The notes: a model not told the origin generated them from the sequence alone. Counted from the first letter of the stretch, positions 1-9,294 are shown. The stretch is 64,000 nt of DNA from Clostridia bacterium (GCA_900755895.1 CAAEIG010000160.1:1-64000), one strand, 5' to 3'. Numbers and translations: made by a program.

Positions 1-34
1 AAATTTATCTTTTTCAAAGAAAGAAGGGTTCTCC

Positions 35-535
35 ATGCGCTTACTCCCCCTCTGGGAAGCCGACCTACACAAAGCTTATGACCTGCAAATGAGTTTCCTC
101 CCCGATGAAAACGGCTTTACCAATCCCGTGTTTGGCAAGAGCCTGGAGGATTTCGCCCAGTACGTCCAGGCAAAAAGGCATCACAACTGTGGTCAGGATC
201 TGCCCGATGGCTTTGTGCCCGACACGGTATTCGTCTTGGTAGACGACGAAGAAAATTATGTGGGCATCTTTAACCTGCGCCACTACCTCAACGATGCGCT
301 GCGCAATGGCGCCGGGCACATCGGCTACGGTATCCACAAGGATTATCGCGGTCGGGGATACGCTTCCGCCGGGCTGGCTCTGGCATTGGAGGAGGCTCGG
401 AAAATCGTTCCCGAAGATGAGATCTATCTCTCCGTCCACCTGGATAATCCCGCCTCATTGAAAGTCCAACTGAAAAACGGCGCGCGAATCGACCATCAGG
501 ACGAAAAAGAATACTATACTCGGATCCCCAAATAA
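35..535 (+). CDS. GNAT family N-acetyltransferase
   Basis: Complete 166-residue protein of the GNAT fold, which transfers an acetyl group from acetyl-CoA to an amine of a small molecule or protein. The acetyl-CoA loop is visible around residues 109-114 (YRGRGYAS context, matching the R/Q-x-x-G-x-G/A pattern), preceded by a beta strand with IGYGIH. The C-terminal part (YLSVHLDNPASLKVQLKNGA) is the usual strand-helix in which Asn and Ser contact CoA. An AGAAGGG Shine-Dalgarno lies about 6 bases before the ATG. It is monocistronic or the last gene of an operon entering from the left edge. The substrate cannot be told from sequence. Confidence 0.85.
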   Translation: MRLLPLWEADLHKAYDLQMSFLPDENGFTNPVFGKSLEDFAQYVQAKRHHNCGQDLPDGFVPDTVFVLVDDEENYVGIFNLRHYLNDALRNGAGHIGYGIHKDYRGRGYASAGLALALEEARKIVPEDEIYLSVHLDNPASLKVQLKNGARIDHQDEKEYYTRIPK

Positions 536-606
536 AAAGAGGGTCCTAGCACCAGCCCCTTGCATATACTGGAACAACTGTACTTATGGAAGGGGTTTTG
601 GACAAC

Positions 607-2460
607 ATGTGTGGTTTTGCCGGATTTTGTGAGTATCGGGAAGCGTTCCCAGGACAGGAGCAGCACTGGCTGGATCTGGCACGGCGCATGGCACGGCGGA
701 TCTCCCACCGGGGGCCGGACAGCCAGGGGGCACATTACTCCCCCCACTGTGTGCTGGCCCATGCCCGCCTGGCCGTCATGGACCCGGAACACGGAGCTCA
801 ACCCATGAGCAGACCCGTTGCCGATCAAGAGGTCACCATCGCATATAACGGTGAGGTCTACAATGCTCCCGAGCTCCGCCAGGAGCTGGAAAGCTTGGGG
901 TACTCCTTTGAGACTGCCTGTGACACCGAGGTGGTATTGGCCTCCTACCTCCACTGGGGACCTGATTGTGCGCAAAAGCTCAACGGTATTTTCGCCTTCG
1001 CCGTGGACGACCCGGTGAACCAGAGGACCTTCCTCTGCCGGGATCGATTTGGGGTGAAGCCGCTGTTTTACACCCTCCAGGAGGGGAAGCTGGTATTCGC
1101 TTCGGAGATTAAGGGACTCTTTGAGTTCCCCGGCGTGCGACCGGTAGTGGGCAGGGAGGGCCTATGCGAGGTATTCGGACTGGGACCCGCCCGGACTCCT
1201 GGCTGCGGGGTCTTTGCCGGAATTCGGGAGCTGAAACCAGGGCACATCGCCATGTTTGACCGGCTAGGGTTCCGGGATCTGCCCTATTTTCAGCTGGAAG
1301 CCCTGCCCCATGAGGAGAGCTATGAGCAGACGGTATCCCATCTCCGGGAGCTGCTGCTGGACACTGTGACCCGACAGCTCTCGGCAGACGTGCCGCTGTG
1401 CACCTTCCTCTCAGGGGGATTGGACTCCAGCGTGGTGACAGCCATTGCCGCCAAACACCTGGAACAGCAAGGAAAAACCCTGTCCACCTACTCCTTTGAG
1501 TTTGAGGGAAACGAGGAGTTTTTCACCCCCTCCCTCTTCCAGCCCGACCGGGATCAAAACTGGGCGCTGAAGGTCAGCGATACCCTAGGCACGGACCACC
1601 GCACACTGCTGTGTGACAACCGGCAGCTGGCGGACTCCTTAAACGAGGCTGTGCTGGCAAAGGATCTCCCCGGCATGGCTGACGTAGACGGATCTCTGCT
1701 GCACTTTTGCAGGCTTGTGAAACAGCGTCACACCGTGGCCCTCTGCGGAGAGTGCGCTGACGAGATCTTCGGCGGATACCCCTGGTTCCACCGCCGGGAA
1801 ATGTACGATGGCACCCACTTCCCCTGGTCCAATAACCTGGATCAGCGGGGCGGACTGCTGAAACCGGAACTTCGCCAAGCCCTGGGCCTGGAGGAATATG
1901 TCTCCGCCCGGCTGGAGGAAAGCTTGTCCGCCATGCCCACTCTCCCAGGAGAAACAGCGGAACAGGTGCGCATGCGTCAGCTGAGCTGGCTGAACATCCA
2001 CTGGTTCATGGCCACCTTGCTGGACCGGAAGGACCGGTGCAGCATGTGGAGCGGTTTGGAAGTCCGTGTCCCGTATGCCGACCATCGCATTGCCCAGTAC
2101 GTGTTCAACACTCCCTGGGAGTATAAATGCCATCTAGGGGAATCCAAGTCCTTGCTGCGGGACGCTGCCGAGGGTCTGCTGCCTGCAGAAGTGCTCCACC
2201 GCAAAAAGAGCCCCTACCCCAAAACCCATAATCCCGGTTATGAGGCCCTACTGAAACAGCGTCTCAGCGACGTGCTGCGTGACAGCGCCCAACCCATCCA
2301 CAAATTACTGTCCGAAGAAACGGTCCGTGGATTATTGAACCAAACCTTTGACTATGGCAAACCTTGGTTTGGTCAGCTGATGGCCGGGCCCCAAATGCTT
2401 GCTTATTTGCTCCAAATCAACACCTGGCTCTTACGGTATCAGATCTATTTGGATATTTGA
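607..2460 (+). CDS. asnB: Asparagine synthase (glutamine-hydrolysing)
   Basis: Makes asparagine from aspartate, ATP and glutamine in the cytosol. The ATG at 607 is chosen over the in-frame ATG at 586 because it gives MCGFAGF, placing the glutaminase nucleophile Cys at position 2 after Met removal; GGAAGGGG lies about 11 bases upstream. Domain order is a class II glutamine amidotransferase (residues 1 to about 210, with SHRGPD and YNGEVYN) and then a synthetase domain with the PP-loop SGGLDSS at about residues 269-275. Length 617 residues is normal for AsnB. It is followed directly by a strong hairpin terminator. A different amidotransferase of the AsnB family is possible but less likely. Confidence 0.95.
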   Translation: MCGFAGFCEYREAFPGQEQHWLDLARRMARRISHRGPDSQGAHYSPHCVLAHARLAVMDPEHGAQPMSRPVADQEVTIAYNGEVYNAPELRQELESLGYSFETACDTEVVLASYLHWGPDCAQKLNGIFAFAVDDPVNQRTFLCRDRFGVKPLFYTLQEGKLVFASEIKGLFEFPGVRPVVGREGLCEVFGLGPARTPGCGVFAGIRELKPGHIAMFDRLGFRDLPYFQLEALPHEESYEQTVSHLRELLLDTVTRQLSADVPLCTFLSGGLDSSVVTAIAAKHLEQQGKTLSTYSFEFEGNEEFFTPSLFQPDRDQNWALKVSDTLGTDHRTLLCDNRQLADSLNEAVLAKDLPGMADVDGSLLHFCRLVKQRHTVALCGECADEIFGGYPWFHRREMYDGTHFPWSNNLDQRGGLLKPELRQALGLEEYVSARLEESLSAMPTLPGETAEQVRMRQLSWLNIHWFMATLLDRKDRCSMWSGLEVRVPYADHRIAQYVFNTPWEYKCHLGESKSLLRDAAEGLLPAEVLHRKKSPYPKTHNPGYEALLKQRLSDVLRDSAQPIHKLLSEETVRGLLNQTFDYGKPWFGQLMAGPQMLAYLLQINTWLLRYQIYLDI

Positions 2461-2464
2461 TCAA

Positions 2465-2493
2465 AAAGGCCGCTGCTCTGTGCAGCGGCCTTT
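2465..2493. terminator. Bidirectional terminator between asnB and gerC
   Basis: Perfect 12-bp stem (AAAGGCCGCTGC, 2465-2476, with GCAGCGGCCTTT, 2482-2493) and a 5-base loop. T runs follow on the minus strand and a shorter one on the plus strand, so it can end both convergent transcripts. Confidence 0.85.
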
Positions 2494-2503
2494 CTGCGTG
2501 CTC

Positions 2504-3607
2504 TTATTGGGACGTGCCTCCTGCGGATAACCCTCCCTGTTCCATACGCAGCACGGTTACGTCCACTTGCAGCTGGTACTCACACCGGGACATGACAGCA
2601 TCCCAATTCAGTGACGCCCAGCGCTTGGGATACTTTTGAGAAATGCGATTGCCAAAGCCGAAGATATCACAGCCATCCTCTACCAGGGCCTTGTCCAAGG
2701 CAGCGGACATCTCTGCGGAAAGCTGGGCAACGGCAGCGTCCTCCACCTGGCGATAAAACTCCTCATCCGGTTCCACGCCTCCAGACAGGGTACTGATATC
2801 TGCTGTAATAGTACAGGTTGTCCGAAAAGACGGACTCCCATTTGCCGCAAAAGAAAGCTGGGTGGTGGTCTTACCACGGCTAATACTCAACGTGACCGTT
2901 CCGAAGTTCTGGTCCTCTACCACCAGCTCTCCGCTTGCAAGCTCTCCCTTGATAGCCAGAAACCCTCGGGTTTCTTCCAAAGTAAGCGTCCCCGCCCAAC
3001 GATAATCCTGAAAATAGGCGGTTCCCAGCACCTCTACACGGTCTTGGCGAATTCCCAACACCGGCATCACCGGGGAGGATCCCGGCCGTTCTCCACTGTT
3101 GACAAAGTCTAAAAAGTCCACGGATACGGCTTTGCCATTGTACTCTCCAGAACTGGATAATCTTTGAAGCTCTCCGGTGGAAATCAATTGATTGTCCTGT
3201 TTTACGGACAATATTTCAGCGGCATTCTCATCCGCTAAATACACTTGCACTCCAGGCCGAGTATCATGATAGCGAATGAAAAGGTCCATGATATCATCAA
3301 TGCCAGCCTCCCCGCAGGTCTTTCCAAAAACCACCAGAGCATTGTGAGCGTAGAAGGGTTCCCGGCCTGTGGTGAGGGAAAGGCTGGAAAGAGCTTCTAA
3401 CACTGATGCACCTTGGCAAGTGTACAACTCGTCTCCGGACTCCTCCTGAGAACTGGCAGCCCTAACGGTAACCGTATACCCTTGGGAGGATTTATCCACC
3501 CCCACCGCTTGGATCAACACCCGCTGGTGCAACTCCCGATACCCACAGGCGGAAAAACTCATACACAAAAGAACCGCCAGCACACATGCAATCAGCTTGC
3601 GCACCAT
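2504..3607 (-). CDS. gerC: Ger(x)C family spore germination lipoprotein
   Basis: Third subunit of a GerA-type germinant receptor, anchored by lipid on the outer face of the spore inner membrane. The 367-residue product starts with a signal peptide (about residues 4-20) ending in a lipobox-like FSAC; Cys becomes the lipidated residue. Family features include VQAVGVD-like text (IQAVGVD), then a central beta domain and the C-terminal CKDIFGFG-like region (here GCDIFGFGNRISQ). The start is fixed by overlap: the gerB stop and the gerC ATG share one base (TGATG), the signature of translational coupling. The longer in-frame extension upstream is antisense-free but is only the gerB reading frame shadow. 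It is the last gene of gerA-gerB-gerC. Confidence 0.9.
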   Translation of the reverse strand: MVRKLIACVLAVLLCMSFSACGYRELHQRVLIQAVGVDKSSQGYTVTVRAASSQEESGDELYTCQGASVLEALSSLSLTTGREPFYAHNALVVFGKTCGEAGIDDIMDLFIRYHDTRPGVQVYLADENAAEILSVKQDNQLISTGELQRLSSSGEYNGKAVSVDFLDFVNSGERPGSSPVMPVLGIRQDRVEVLGTAYFQDYRWAGTLTLEETRGFLAIKGELASGELVVEDQNFGTVTLSISRGKTTTQLSFAANGSPSFRTTCTITADISTLSGGVEPDEEFYRQVEDAAVAQLSAEMSAALDKALVEDGCDIFGFGNRISQKYPKRWASLNWDAVMSRCEYQLQVDVTVLRMEQGGLSAGGTSQ

Positions 3608-4683
3608 CAAGCTCCCCCCTTCCCTTTTAGCTTTCCCACCAGCAGCAACACGATAGGAATACCTGCCCCCGCCACTGCCGTGAACAAGAGCCACAAATCG
3701 GTGTCCATAAAAACGGTCTGCAACTGGTAGGAGGATGCGATCGCCCAACCCAGCAGGACCATCAGCACTCCAGCGGGAAGAATCACCCACCGGCGGCGAT
3801 GTTGTCCCATGGAGGCAGCACAGATCCGGATGGCGTACAGTCCAGAAGCGGCCTGGACAATCAATCCCATCATCCACATGCCGGTGAACACCGCATCCAG
3901 CCGCTGCATGGAATTGCTCCCTGTGATAGAGGCCAAAGCGTACACGGGGAAGTTCTGGGTATAGGCATAGGGACCCAAACACCCGGCAATTAACAGAACC
4001 AGAACTGCTACAAACAGGCTGGTCCCCCCTGCCCAGGCGGAAAATCCCAACACGGTACGCCCCTTCACAAAAGGAAGCAATACAGCCATCTCCGCGAACA
4101 GAGAGGTACGGGAAAGAAACAGTGCAGCCCCTTGAAAGAGCTGCCGAGTTCCGCCTGCAAAGAGGGGCTCTAAGTTTTCTGAATCAAACCGGGGCACTAC
4201 CAGGGAAAACACCAAGGTTGTTCCCAAAAGCAATAAAATCAAAATGCAGGCAGCTGTGCGCGCAATGGATTCCAAACCTTGCCAAGCACCGTAAACCGCC
4301 ACACCCACCAGGGCAATCAGAATAAACACAGCAGGAAAATCAGGATTTACATTGTCCATTAGAAACAGCTGAAACAGCGCTAGGGACACTCCACTCATCA
4401 CCAAAAAGTAGACACTGTACAACAGGGGGATCACCTTACCAGGCTGTCCTAAAAATCGGATAGCTACTTCTCCCACAGGCATACCAGGTTGCTGACGGTG
4501 CAGCATCCATACAGGCACTGCCAAAAGGAACCCCACCGCCATAGCCAAAAGATATGCAGGAATGGCGTCCAGTAAGCTGTCCCCCGCCGCATACTGGGCG
4601 TTTAGCGCGATGGTAATAGTCACTCGGGAAACAAACATCATCCCAAAAAACTGGGCTCCACTGATGGTGTGGTCACGTTCCAC
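3607..4683 (-). CDS. gerB: GerAB/ArcD/ProY-type spore germination permease
   Basis: Membrane subunit of the germinant receptor, an APC-superfamily transporter fold thought to bind the germinant. About 358 residues with around ten hydrophobic helices and the typical opening ISGAQFFGMMF. A GTG at 4683 is chosen because AGGAGG sits 6 bases before it; the ATG at 4701 has AGGAG only one base away, which is too close. With GTG the gene overlaps the end of gerA by 11 bases. It overlaps gerC by one base at the other end. The ligand cannot be inferred. Confidence 0.88.
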   Translation of the reverse strand: MERDHTISGAQFFGMMFVSRVTITIALNAQYAAGDSLLDAIPAYLLAMAVGFLLAVPVWMLHRQQPGMPVGEVAIRFLGQPGKVIPLLYSVYFLVMSGVSLALFQLFLMDNVNPDFPAVFILIALVGVAVYGAWQGLESIARTAACILILLLLGTTLVFSLVVPRFDSENLEPLFAGGTRQLFQGAALFLSRTSLFAEMAVLLPFVKGRTVLGFSAWAGGTSLFVAVLVLLIAGCLGPYAYTQNFPVYALASITGSNSMQRLDAVFTGMWMMGLIVQAASGLYAIRICAASMGQHRRRWVILPAGVLMVLLGWAIASSYQLQTVFMDTDLWLLFTAVAGAGIPIVLLLVGKLKGKGGA

Positions 4684-6151
4684 AGGACCCCTCCTCTCCA
4701 TGCTCCTGGCTGCCGGGCATATCTCGAACCAGAGCATTGTGCCGGGACATACGCCGCCACCCTGCTCGGAAAAACACATCCCGCCACACCAAATTTCCAC
4801 GATAGGGGGACAGTGGCGACAACAGAGGCACTCCAAAACTCTCCGCCCCACACAGATCCAGCAACAGAAACACCAGGCCAGCCATCACACCCCAGATCCC
4901 CAGGAAATTTCCAATCAGCAGGAAAGCCAACCGCAGCAAGGACAAGGGCTCATACAGCCGCGGAACCGCATAGCCTGCGATGGCAGTCAACGCCACCACC
5001 AAAAGTGAGGGCGCACTGACCAATCCAGCAGCTACCGCAGTATCTCCCAGCACCAGGCCGCCCACAATACTCACTGTGGCTGACAGGGACCTCGGTGCCC
5101 GCAGTCCGGCCTCTCGCAGCACTTCGTAGAGAAAGTACAGGGTCAGGGTCTCGAACATCACAGGAAAGGGTGTCTGGGCCTGGGCTCTGGCTATTTTCAT
5201 CAAAAGGCTTTCCGGAAGCATCTCCGGGTGATGGACGATCACCGCCACGTAAGCTCCCGGCAAAAACGCGCTGAGGAAAAACGCGATGTACTTCAGCCAG
5301 CGGATAAACGTCCCGTAGAAAGGGCGGGTGAGGTAGTCGTCCAGGGTCTGGAAATTCTCCACAAACAGGAAGGGCAACAGGATGGCGCTGGGGGTGCCCT
5401 CCACCAGCAGAGCCACACGGCCCTCTGCCAGTTTTCCGCACACCACATCCGGCCGCTCAGTGAGCCCCACCCCGGAGAACACACTTCCCCGCTCCAGAAA
5501 TCCGGTGAGATACCCCGCTCCCAACAACGTCTTCAAAGGGCACTGAGCCACTACCCGGCGGACCTTGTCCAAAACTTCGGGAGCAGCGGCGCCCTCCAGA
5601 TAACACAACACCACGGGAGTATGGCTCTCGCTGCCCGCTTCCAGAGGCTCAAATTTCAGGGAAGTGCTCTTCATACGTCGGCGGATCATCGCCATATTCA
5701 GCTGGTTGGATTCGGTAAAGCCGTCCTTGGCGCCCCGCTGCATCACCTCATTTTGAGGCTCTTGAGGGCTGCGATAGGCAAATCCCTGAACGCCGGACAC
5801 CAACCCTTCCCCACTGCCGTCCACACACAGCAGTACAAAGCCGCTCATCAACAAGGTGAGCAGCTTATCCATCCTCCGTTCCCGGCGCAGGTCCGCTGCG
5901 CTGAGCACCTGGCTTTCAATGAAATCCACCATGGCTTCGGGCTGATCCGGGTATCCCTCTGTCTTCAGCAGCGGCTCCAGTAAGCTCAAGGTGATGGTCT
6001 CCTTATTCACCAAGCCGTCTATGGCAATCATGGCCGCCTTTCTGCCAGAGAGTTCCACCCGGCGCACCATCAAATCCATGGCGTTTTGAAAGCGTCCTGT
6101 GAAATAGGAGAGGTTCTCTTCCAGGTTTGGAGAAAGAGTTTTGGCCTCCAC
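4673..6151 (-). CDS. gerA: GerA family spore germination protein
   Basis: First gene of the tricistronic germinant-receptor operon; an inner-spore-membrane protein with a large soluble N-terminal domain and 4-5 membrane helices in the C-terminal half (residues about 290-450). Family motifs are present: an EGLV(S)G-like segment, the TERPDVV region, EGTPSAILLPFLFVENFQ, and YRGNLVWRD near the end. A GTG at 6151 is preferred over the ATG at 6157 because AGGAGG is directly adjacent to the ATG but 7 bases from the GTG. About 492 residues, the normal size. Transcription in the forespore by sigma-G is expected from family knowledge, but I could not identify a convincing sigma-G promoter by eye. Confidence 0.93.
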   Translation of the reverse strand: MEAKTLSPNLEENLSYFTGRFQNAMDLMVRRVELSGRKAAMIAIDGLVNKETITLSLLEPLLKTEGYPDQPEAMVDFIESQVLSAADLRRERRMDKLLTLLMSGFVLLCVDGSGEGLVSGVQGFAYRSPQEPQNEVMQRGAKDGFTESNQLNMAMIRRRMKSTSLKFEPLEAGSESHTPVVLCYLEGAAAPEVLDKVRRVVAQCPLKTLLGAGYLTGFLERGSVFSGVGLTERPDVVCGKLAEGRVALLVEGTPSAILLPFLFVENFQTLDDYLTRPFYGTFIRWLKYIAFFLSAFLPGAYVAVIVHHPEMLPESLLMKIARAQAQTPFPVMFETLTLYFLYEVLREAGLRAPRSLSATVSIVGGLVLGDTAVAAGLVSAPSLLVVALTAIAGYAVPRLYEPLSLLRLAFLLIGNFLGIWGVMAGLVFLLLDLCGAESFGVPLLSPLSPYRGNLVWRDVFFRAGWRRMSRHNALVRDMPGSQEHGEEGSCGT

Positions 6152-6267
6152 AGACATCCCTCCTGTTCGGGTATTTTTCTTAGCTTGCCCTCATGGCATC
6201 CAATTATAACTGGGATAATTCTTTGGAGGATGAACAAACTAACGAAAAAAGAAATGGGGGGACAACG

Positions 6268-6933
6268 ATGGTAGTGCGTACCGTGCTAATGTACGGGGCA
6301 ATTCTGGCGGCGGTGCGGGTGATGGGCAAACGGCAGATCAGCCAGCTTCAAACCTCGGAATTGGTGGTGACCCTGCTGATCTCAGAACTGGCAATGCTCC
6401 CCATTCAAGAGGGAAATCTGCCCCTATGGGCCGGCGTACTGCCCATGGCCGTATTGGTGCTATGTGAGCTGCTGGTATCTTTTGGGATGCTGAAAAGCAG
6501 CCGATTCCGAAAGTTGGTGTGCGGAAGCCCCACTGTGGTGATCCAGCGGGGCGAAATCCTCCAAAACGAGATGAGGCGGCTGCGGATCACCACCGAGGAC
6601 CTGATGGAGCAGCTGCGGCAAAACGGAGTGTTCTACCTGGAAGACGTTGCCTGGGCCATCATTGAAACTAACGGCATGATGAACGTCATACGCCGGCCCG
6701 AAGAGGACCCGGTAACTCCCCGGCAGCTGCAGCTCAAGCCCGAGCCTCCGGTGTTGGAAACCTCCGTCATCAGCGATGGGGAGGTTTCTCTGCACTCTTT
6801 AAAGTTGGTGGGCAAGGACCGGGATTGGCTGGATCGCCGCTTAAAGGAACAAGGAGTGGCTGTAAAGGACATCTTTCTGATGACCGCCCGCAGCGATGGA
6901 AAATGGCGGATCATCAAAAAGCAGGGCAAATAA
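6268..6933 (+). CDS. YetF-like DUF421 membrane protein
   Basis: 221 residues: three hydrophobic helices at the N-terminus (about residues 5-75, with the conserved MGKRQISQLQ and ELVVTLLISELA), then the conserved cytosolic DUF421 domain (GSPTVVIQRGEILQNEMRR... and LEDVAWAIIETNG). Bacillus members such as YetF are expressed in spores or under stress; their function is poorly known. The ATG at 6268 follows GGGGGGA; a longer upstream extension is hydrophilic and unlike the family. The gene is divergent from gerA, which fits a sporulation link, but this is only positional. A short hairpin (TCCGGC/GCCGGA, 6942-6957) follows the stop. Confidence 0.85.
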   Translation: MVVRTVLMYGAILAAVRVMGKRQISQLQTSELVVTLLISELAMLPIQEGNLPLWAGVLPMAVLVLCELLVSFGMLKSSRFRKLVCGSPTVVIQRGEILQNEMRRLRITTEDLMEQLRQNGVFYLEDVAWAIIETNGMMNVIRRPEEDPVTPRQLQLKPEPPVLETSVISDGEVSLHSLKLVGKDRDWLDRRLKEQGVAVKDIFLMTARSDGKWRIIKKQGK

Positions 6934-6998
6934 AAGGCGCATCCGGCAAAAGCCGGACACGCACTGAAATTCTGCGATTCTGTTGGGAGGAAGCACGT

Positions 6999-7511
6999 TC
7001 AACCTACGGCCTCCTGATGCATGGAATCCTGGATGTAGCTCTCCACCTGGTCCAGGGGAATCCCCAGGGCGACGGCCAACTCTCCATGGAGAAGGCACTC
7101 GGCCTTTTTGCGATAGCGCTGATCGACTTGGCCCATTTTGCGGCCCTTTTTTTCGGTCTCCCGGCACTTGCGGCGAATCCCTTTAATCAGGCTGACCAGT
7201 TCCCTGCACTGATGGGACTGAAGGGTCGTTTCGTAATGCACCCGCAGATTGGCGGGATTCCGCTCATTGCACACGTCCTCTTGAATACTGGGAATCTCCC
7301 GAATAAAGCTCTGGGCCTGCTCCTTGGTCATCACCGAGCGCATGAACACCCCGCTGTCCACCGGGCTATAAATCACCTCGGATTCAAACACCGGCTGCAG
7401 CGTGTAATACTCCCGATGAGGATCGGCGGCGCGGCTCTCCAGCGCCCCCACTCGAATCACCCGACACACTCCGCTGCTGCCGTACACCACAAAGTCTCCT
7501 GGCTGAAACAT
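6999..7511 (-). CDS. CarD/CdnL-type transcriptional regulator
   Basis: 170 residues beginning MFQPGDFVVYGSSGVC, the hallmark of the N-terminal Tudor-like RNA-polymerase-interaction domain (about residues 1-65, including YYTLQP). The rest is the helical domain that contacts promoter DNA at the -10 junction in CarD/CdnL. The start is decided by AAGGAGGT six bases upstream of the ATG at 7511. Clostridia often carry several CarD paralogues, so this one may be a specialised version. It stands alone, with its own promoter. Confidence 0.9.
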   Translation of the reverse strand: MFQPGDFVVYGSSGVCRVIRVGALESRAADPHREYYTLQPVFESEVIYSPVDSGVFMRSVMTKEQAQSFIREIPSIQEDVCNERNPANLRVHYETTLQSHQCRELVSLIKGIRRKCRETEKKGRKMGQVDQRYRKKAECLLHGELAVALGIPLDQVESYIQDSMHQEAVG

Positions 7512-7606
7512 TCGGCAACCTCCTTGTCTGCGGGCAGGTCCGCTCCGGATCGCTTCTGGCAGTGTCCGGAGCTTCCCTGTCTTTTCCACGTTTCCTATTT
7601 GTTTTT

Positions 7607-7615
7607 ATTATACCA
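7607..7615 (-). promoter_or_regulatory. Extended -10 promoter of the carD-like gene
   Basis: On the minus strand TGG-TATAAT (TATAAT at 7612-7607 with the TGn extension), about 95 bases before the ATG. There is no convincing -35, as expected for extended -10 promoters. Confidence 0.55.
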
Positions 7616-7642
7616 CTTTTTGTCACTAAAGTGTAGTGGAAA

Positions 7643-7669
7643 ATTCCCGGTCACACAGGGAGTTTTTTT
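7643..7669. terminator. Weak hairpin with T run between carD and the DUF4097 gene
   Basis: AATTCCC and GGGAGTT arms (7643-7649, 7658-7664) with one G-T pair and a 7-T run on the plus side. On the minus strand it is the only terminator-like structure downstream of the DUF2089/DUF4097 operon. Confidence 0.4.
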
Positions 7670-7746
7670 CATAAAAGTCCACAAAACCTTACTTTTTAGC
7701 CCGGTAAGTGCATAGACTTAACCACAACAGACGGCGCAAACTGTCC

Positions 7747-8856
7747 TCATTGCTGACCGTTCATCAGCCACATTCCGCCGCTGACAGTCTCCATCCGCAG
7801 CTGGGCGCCGCCGTCTCCATAGACCGCTTTTCCACTGCGCCCGCTCAGCTCGCCGGTCAGGGGGAACTGACTGTGGAATTTCCCCGACACGCTGCTGTAC
7901 TCCAGGGAAAATCCCGGGATTCCCTGGGGCAAAGCCACGTGCAGCTTGCCGGACACGCTGTCCAAGTTCACCTTATTGGGCATAGCCTCTCCAGCAAACC
8001 ACAGATCACCGGAGACGGTCTCCAAAGAGATTTCCTCCGCACAACCCCAAACTTGCACCGCTCCGGACACAGTATCCACCTTCAAAATGCCTGCCTGGAA
8101 CTGACGCAGATCCACAGGACCGGACACGGTCTCCACCTTCAGCGTGGCAGCGGAAAACTCCTGCAGATTCACAGGGCCGGATACCGTGTCCACCTTCAGC
8201 TTCTCCAAACGCACATCCCGGGGAAGCTCGATGACCAGATGCTTTGGCTGGCGGGGTCTACCGAAGACCACATTTTTCCGGCTCCAACGGATGGTGAGAT
8301 TGCCGTTGAGCTCCTTTAAATGCATACAAGTGTTTTCGTCCAAGGGACGGGAAGCGTACTCCGCCACCCGGATGGTATTCCCCTCCCAGGAACGGACCTC
8401 CACCGGACCATTGACCCACTGGACATGGATACTGTGAATGGGACCGCCCACTGGTGCCTCATTGGCGTAATTCTCCTCCACCGGCGGAGGTGCTTCCCTA
8501 CCGCCCTCCTTGGGCCAGACCACGCCAAAGAAAGAGCCATCCTTCCATGCAGCTTTTGCCTCTTTCGCGGCGGTAGTCATCACATCCCTGGCCTCTCGGA
8601 GTGCGGCACCCGCTGCCTGGCTGGCCTCGTTGACCGCGGCATCTACGGTGGCGCCCAGGCCCTCCAAGGCCGCTGCCCAGTCCACCTCCTGACTAGAGGT
8701 CTCTTTACCAGTTTCCTTGGGAGATTCTTGGGGTTCCGTTTGAGAAGATTCTTCCTCTTGATCCTCTCCCAGAGCCTCCAACAGACGAACTGCGTCCTCC
8801 TGGGTGATCTTTCCTGCCTCCAACATCTCCAACACTTTACGCTTCTCGTCACTCAT
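7747..8856 (-). CDS. DUF4097 beta-solenoid protein with N-terminal SHOCT-like hairpin
   Basis: 369 residues. Residues about 5-30 (EAGKITQEDAVRLLEAL) form a short helical hairpin of the SHOCT-like type. A charged and Ala-rich linker follows, then from about residue 150 a DUF4097 beta-helix built of roughly 20-residue turns, each carrying a T/S-V-S-G motif (TVSGPVNL, TVSGPVDL, TVSGAVQV, TVSGDLWF, SVSGKLHV, SVSGKFHS, TVSGGMWL). The fold occurs in YvlB, LiaX and bactofilin-like envelope-stress proteins. There is no signal peptide or membrane helix, so the protein is probably cytosolic. It is co-transcribed with the DUF2089 gene, separated from it by one base. The exact role is unknown. Confidence 0.85.
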   Translation of the reverse strand: MSDEKRKVLEMLEAGKITQEDAVRLLEALGEDQEEESSQTEPQESPKETGKETSSQEVDWAAALEGLGATVDAAVNEASQAAGAALREARDVMTTAAKEAKAAWKDGSFFGVVWPKEGGREAPPPVEENYANEAPVGGPIHSIHVQWVNGPVEVRSWEGNTIRVAEYASRPLDENTCMHLKELNGNLTIRWSRKNVVFGRPRQPKHLVIELPRDVRLEKLKVDTVSGPVNLQEFSAATLKVETVSGPVDLRQFQAGILKVDTVSGAVQVWGCAEEISLETVSGDLWFAGEAMPNKVNLDSVSGKLHVALPQGIPGFSLEYSSVSGKFHSQFPLTGELSGRSGKAVYGDGGAQLRMETVSGGMWLMNGQQ

Positions 8857-8857
8857 G

Positions 8858-9259
8858 TCAGTTACCTCCCTTTCGTTGATTCAGCAGCTCTACCGCATCA
8901 TCCACGGTGATCTCTCCCTGGGAGAGCTGTCGAAGAATTTCATCCCGCTCCTCCTTTTCACGAAGCGCTCGAAGCTCCGGTTTCTCATCCAGCCCCAGGG
9001 CTGTCAGAGCAGCGTCCAGCATATTTTTCACTGTGGGATAGCTGACACCCAATGCCCGTTCCACCTCTTTGATGGAACCTCTGCAGCGCAAGAACGTTTC
9101 AATAAACTGAAGATGCCGCTCCTCCAACCGGCAGAACCGACAGGGGGAAAACTCCCCGGACAGCTCGGTGCCACAATGGGAACACTTCAGTTTGGTGACC
9201 ATCACGGTCTCTCCACACACCGGACACTGGGCCGGCGCATGAAATGCCTGCTTTTCCAT
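8858..9259 (-). CDS. DUF2089 family zinc-ribbon/HTH regulator
   Basis: About 133 residues. The N-terminal zinc ribbon has CPVCG and CSHCG knuckles, followed by CRFC. A helix-turn-helix-like segment then reads LRCRGSIKEVERALGVSYPTVKNM, typical of DUF2089 putative transcription factors. The C-terminus (SQGEITVDDAVELLNQ) copies the helical hairpin at the start of the neighbouring DUF4097 protein. The ATG at 9259 has AGGATGG at a good distance; the ATG at 9268 is directly against the Shine-Dalgarno. It is the first gene of a two-gene operon with a canonical promoter and an adjacent inverted repeat, which suggests autoregulation (inference). Confidence 0.85.
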   Translation of the reverse strand: MEKQAFHAPAQCPVCGETVMVTKLKCSHCGTELSGEFSPCRFCRLEERHLQFIETFLRCRGSIKEVERALGVSYPTVKNMLDAALTALGLDEKPELRALREKEERDEILRQLSQGEITVDDAVELLNQRKGGN

Positions 9260-9294
9260 AAATACCATCCTTTCCCCGTTGTTATCTTGCCTGC

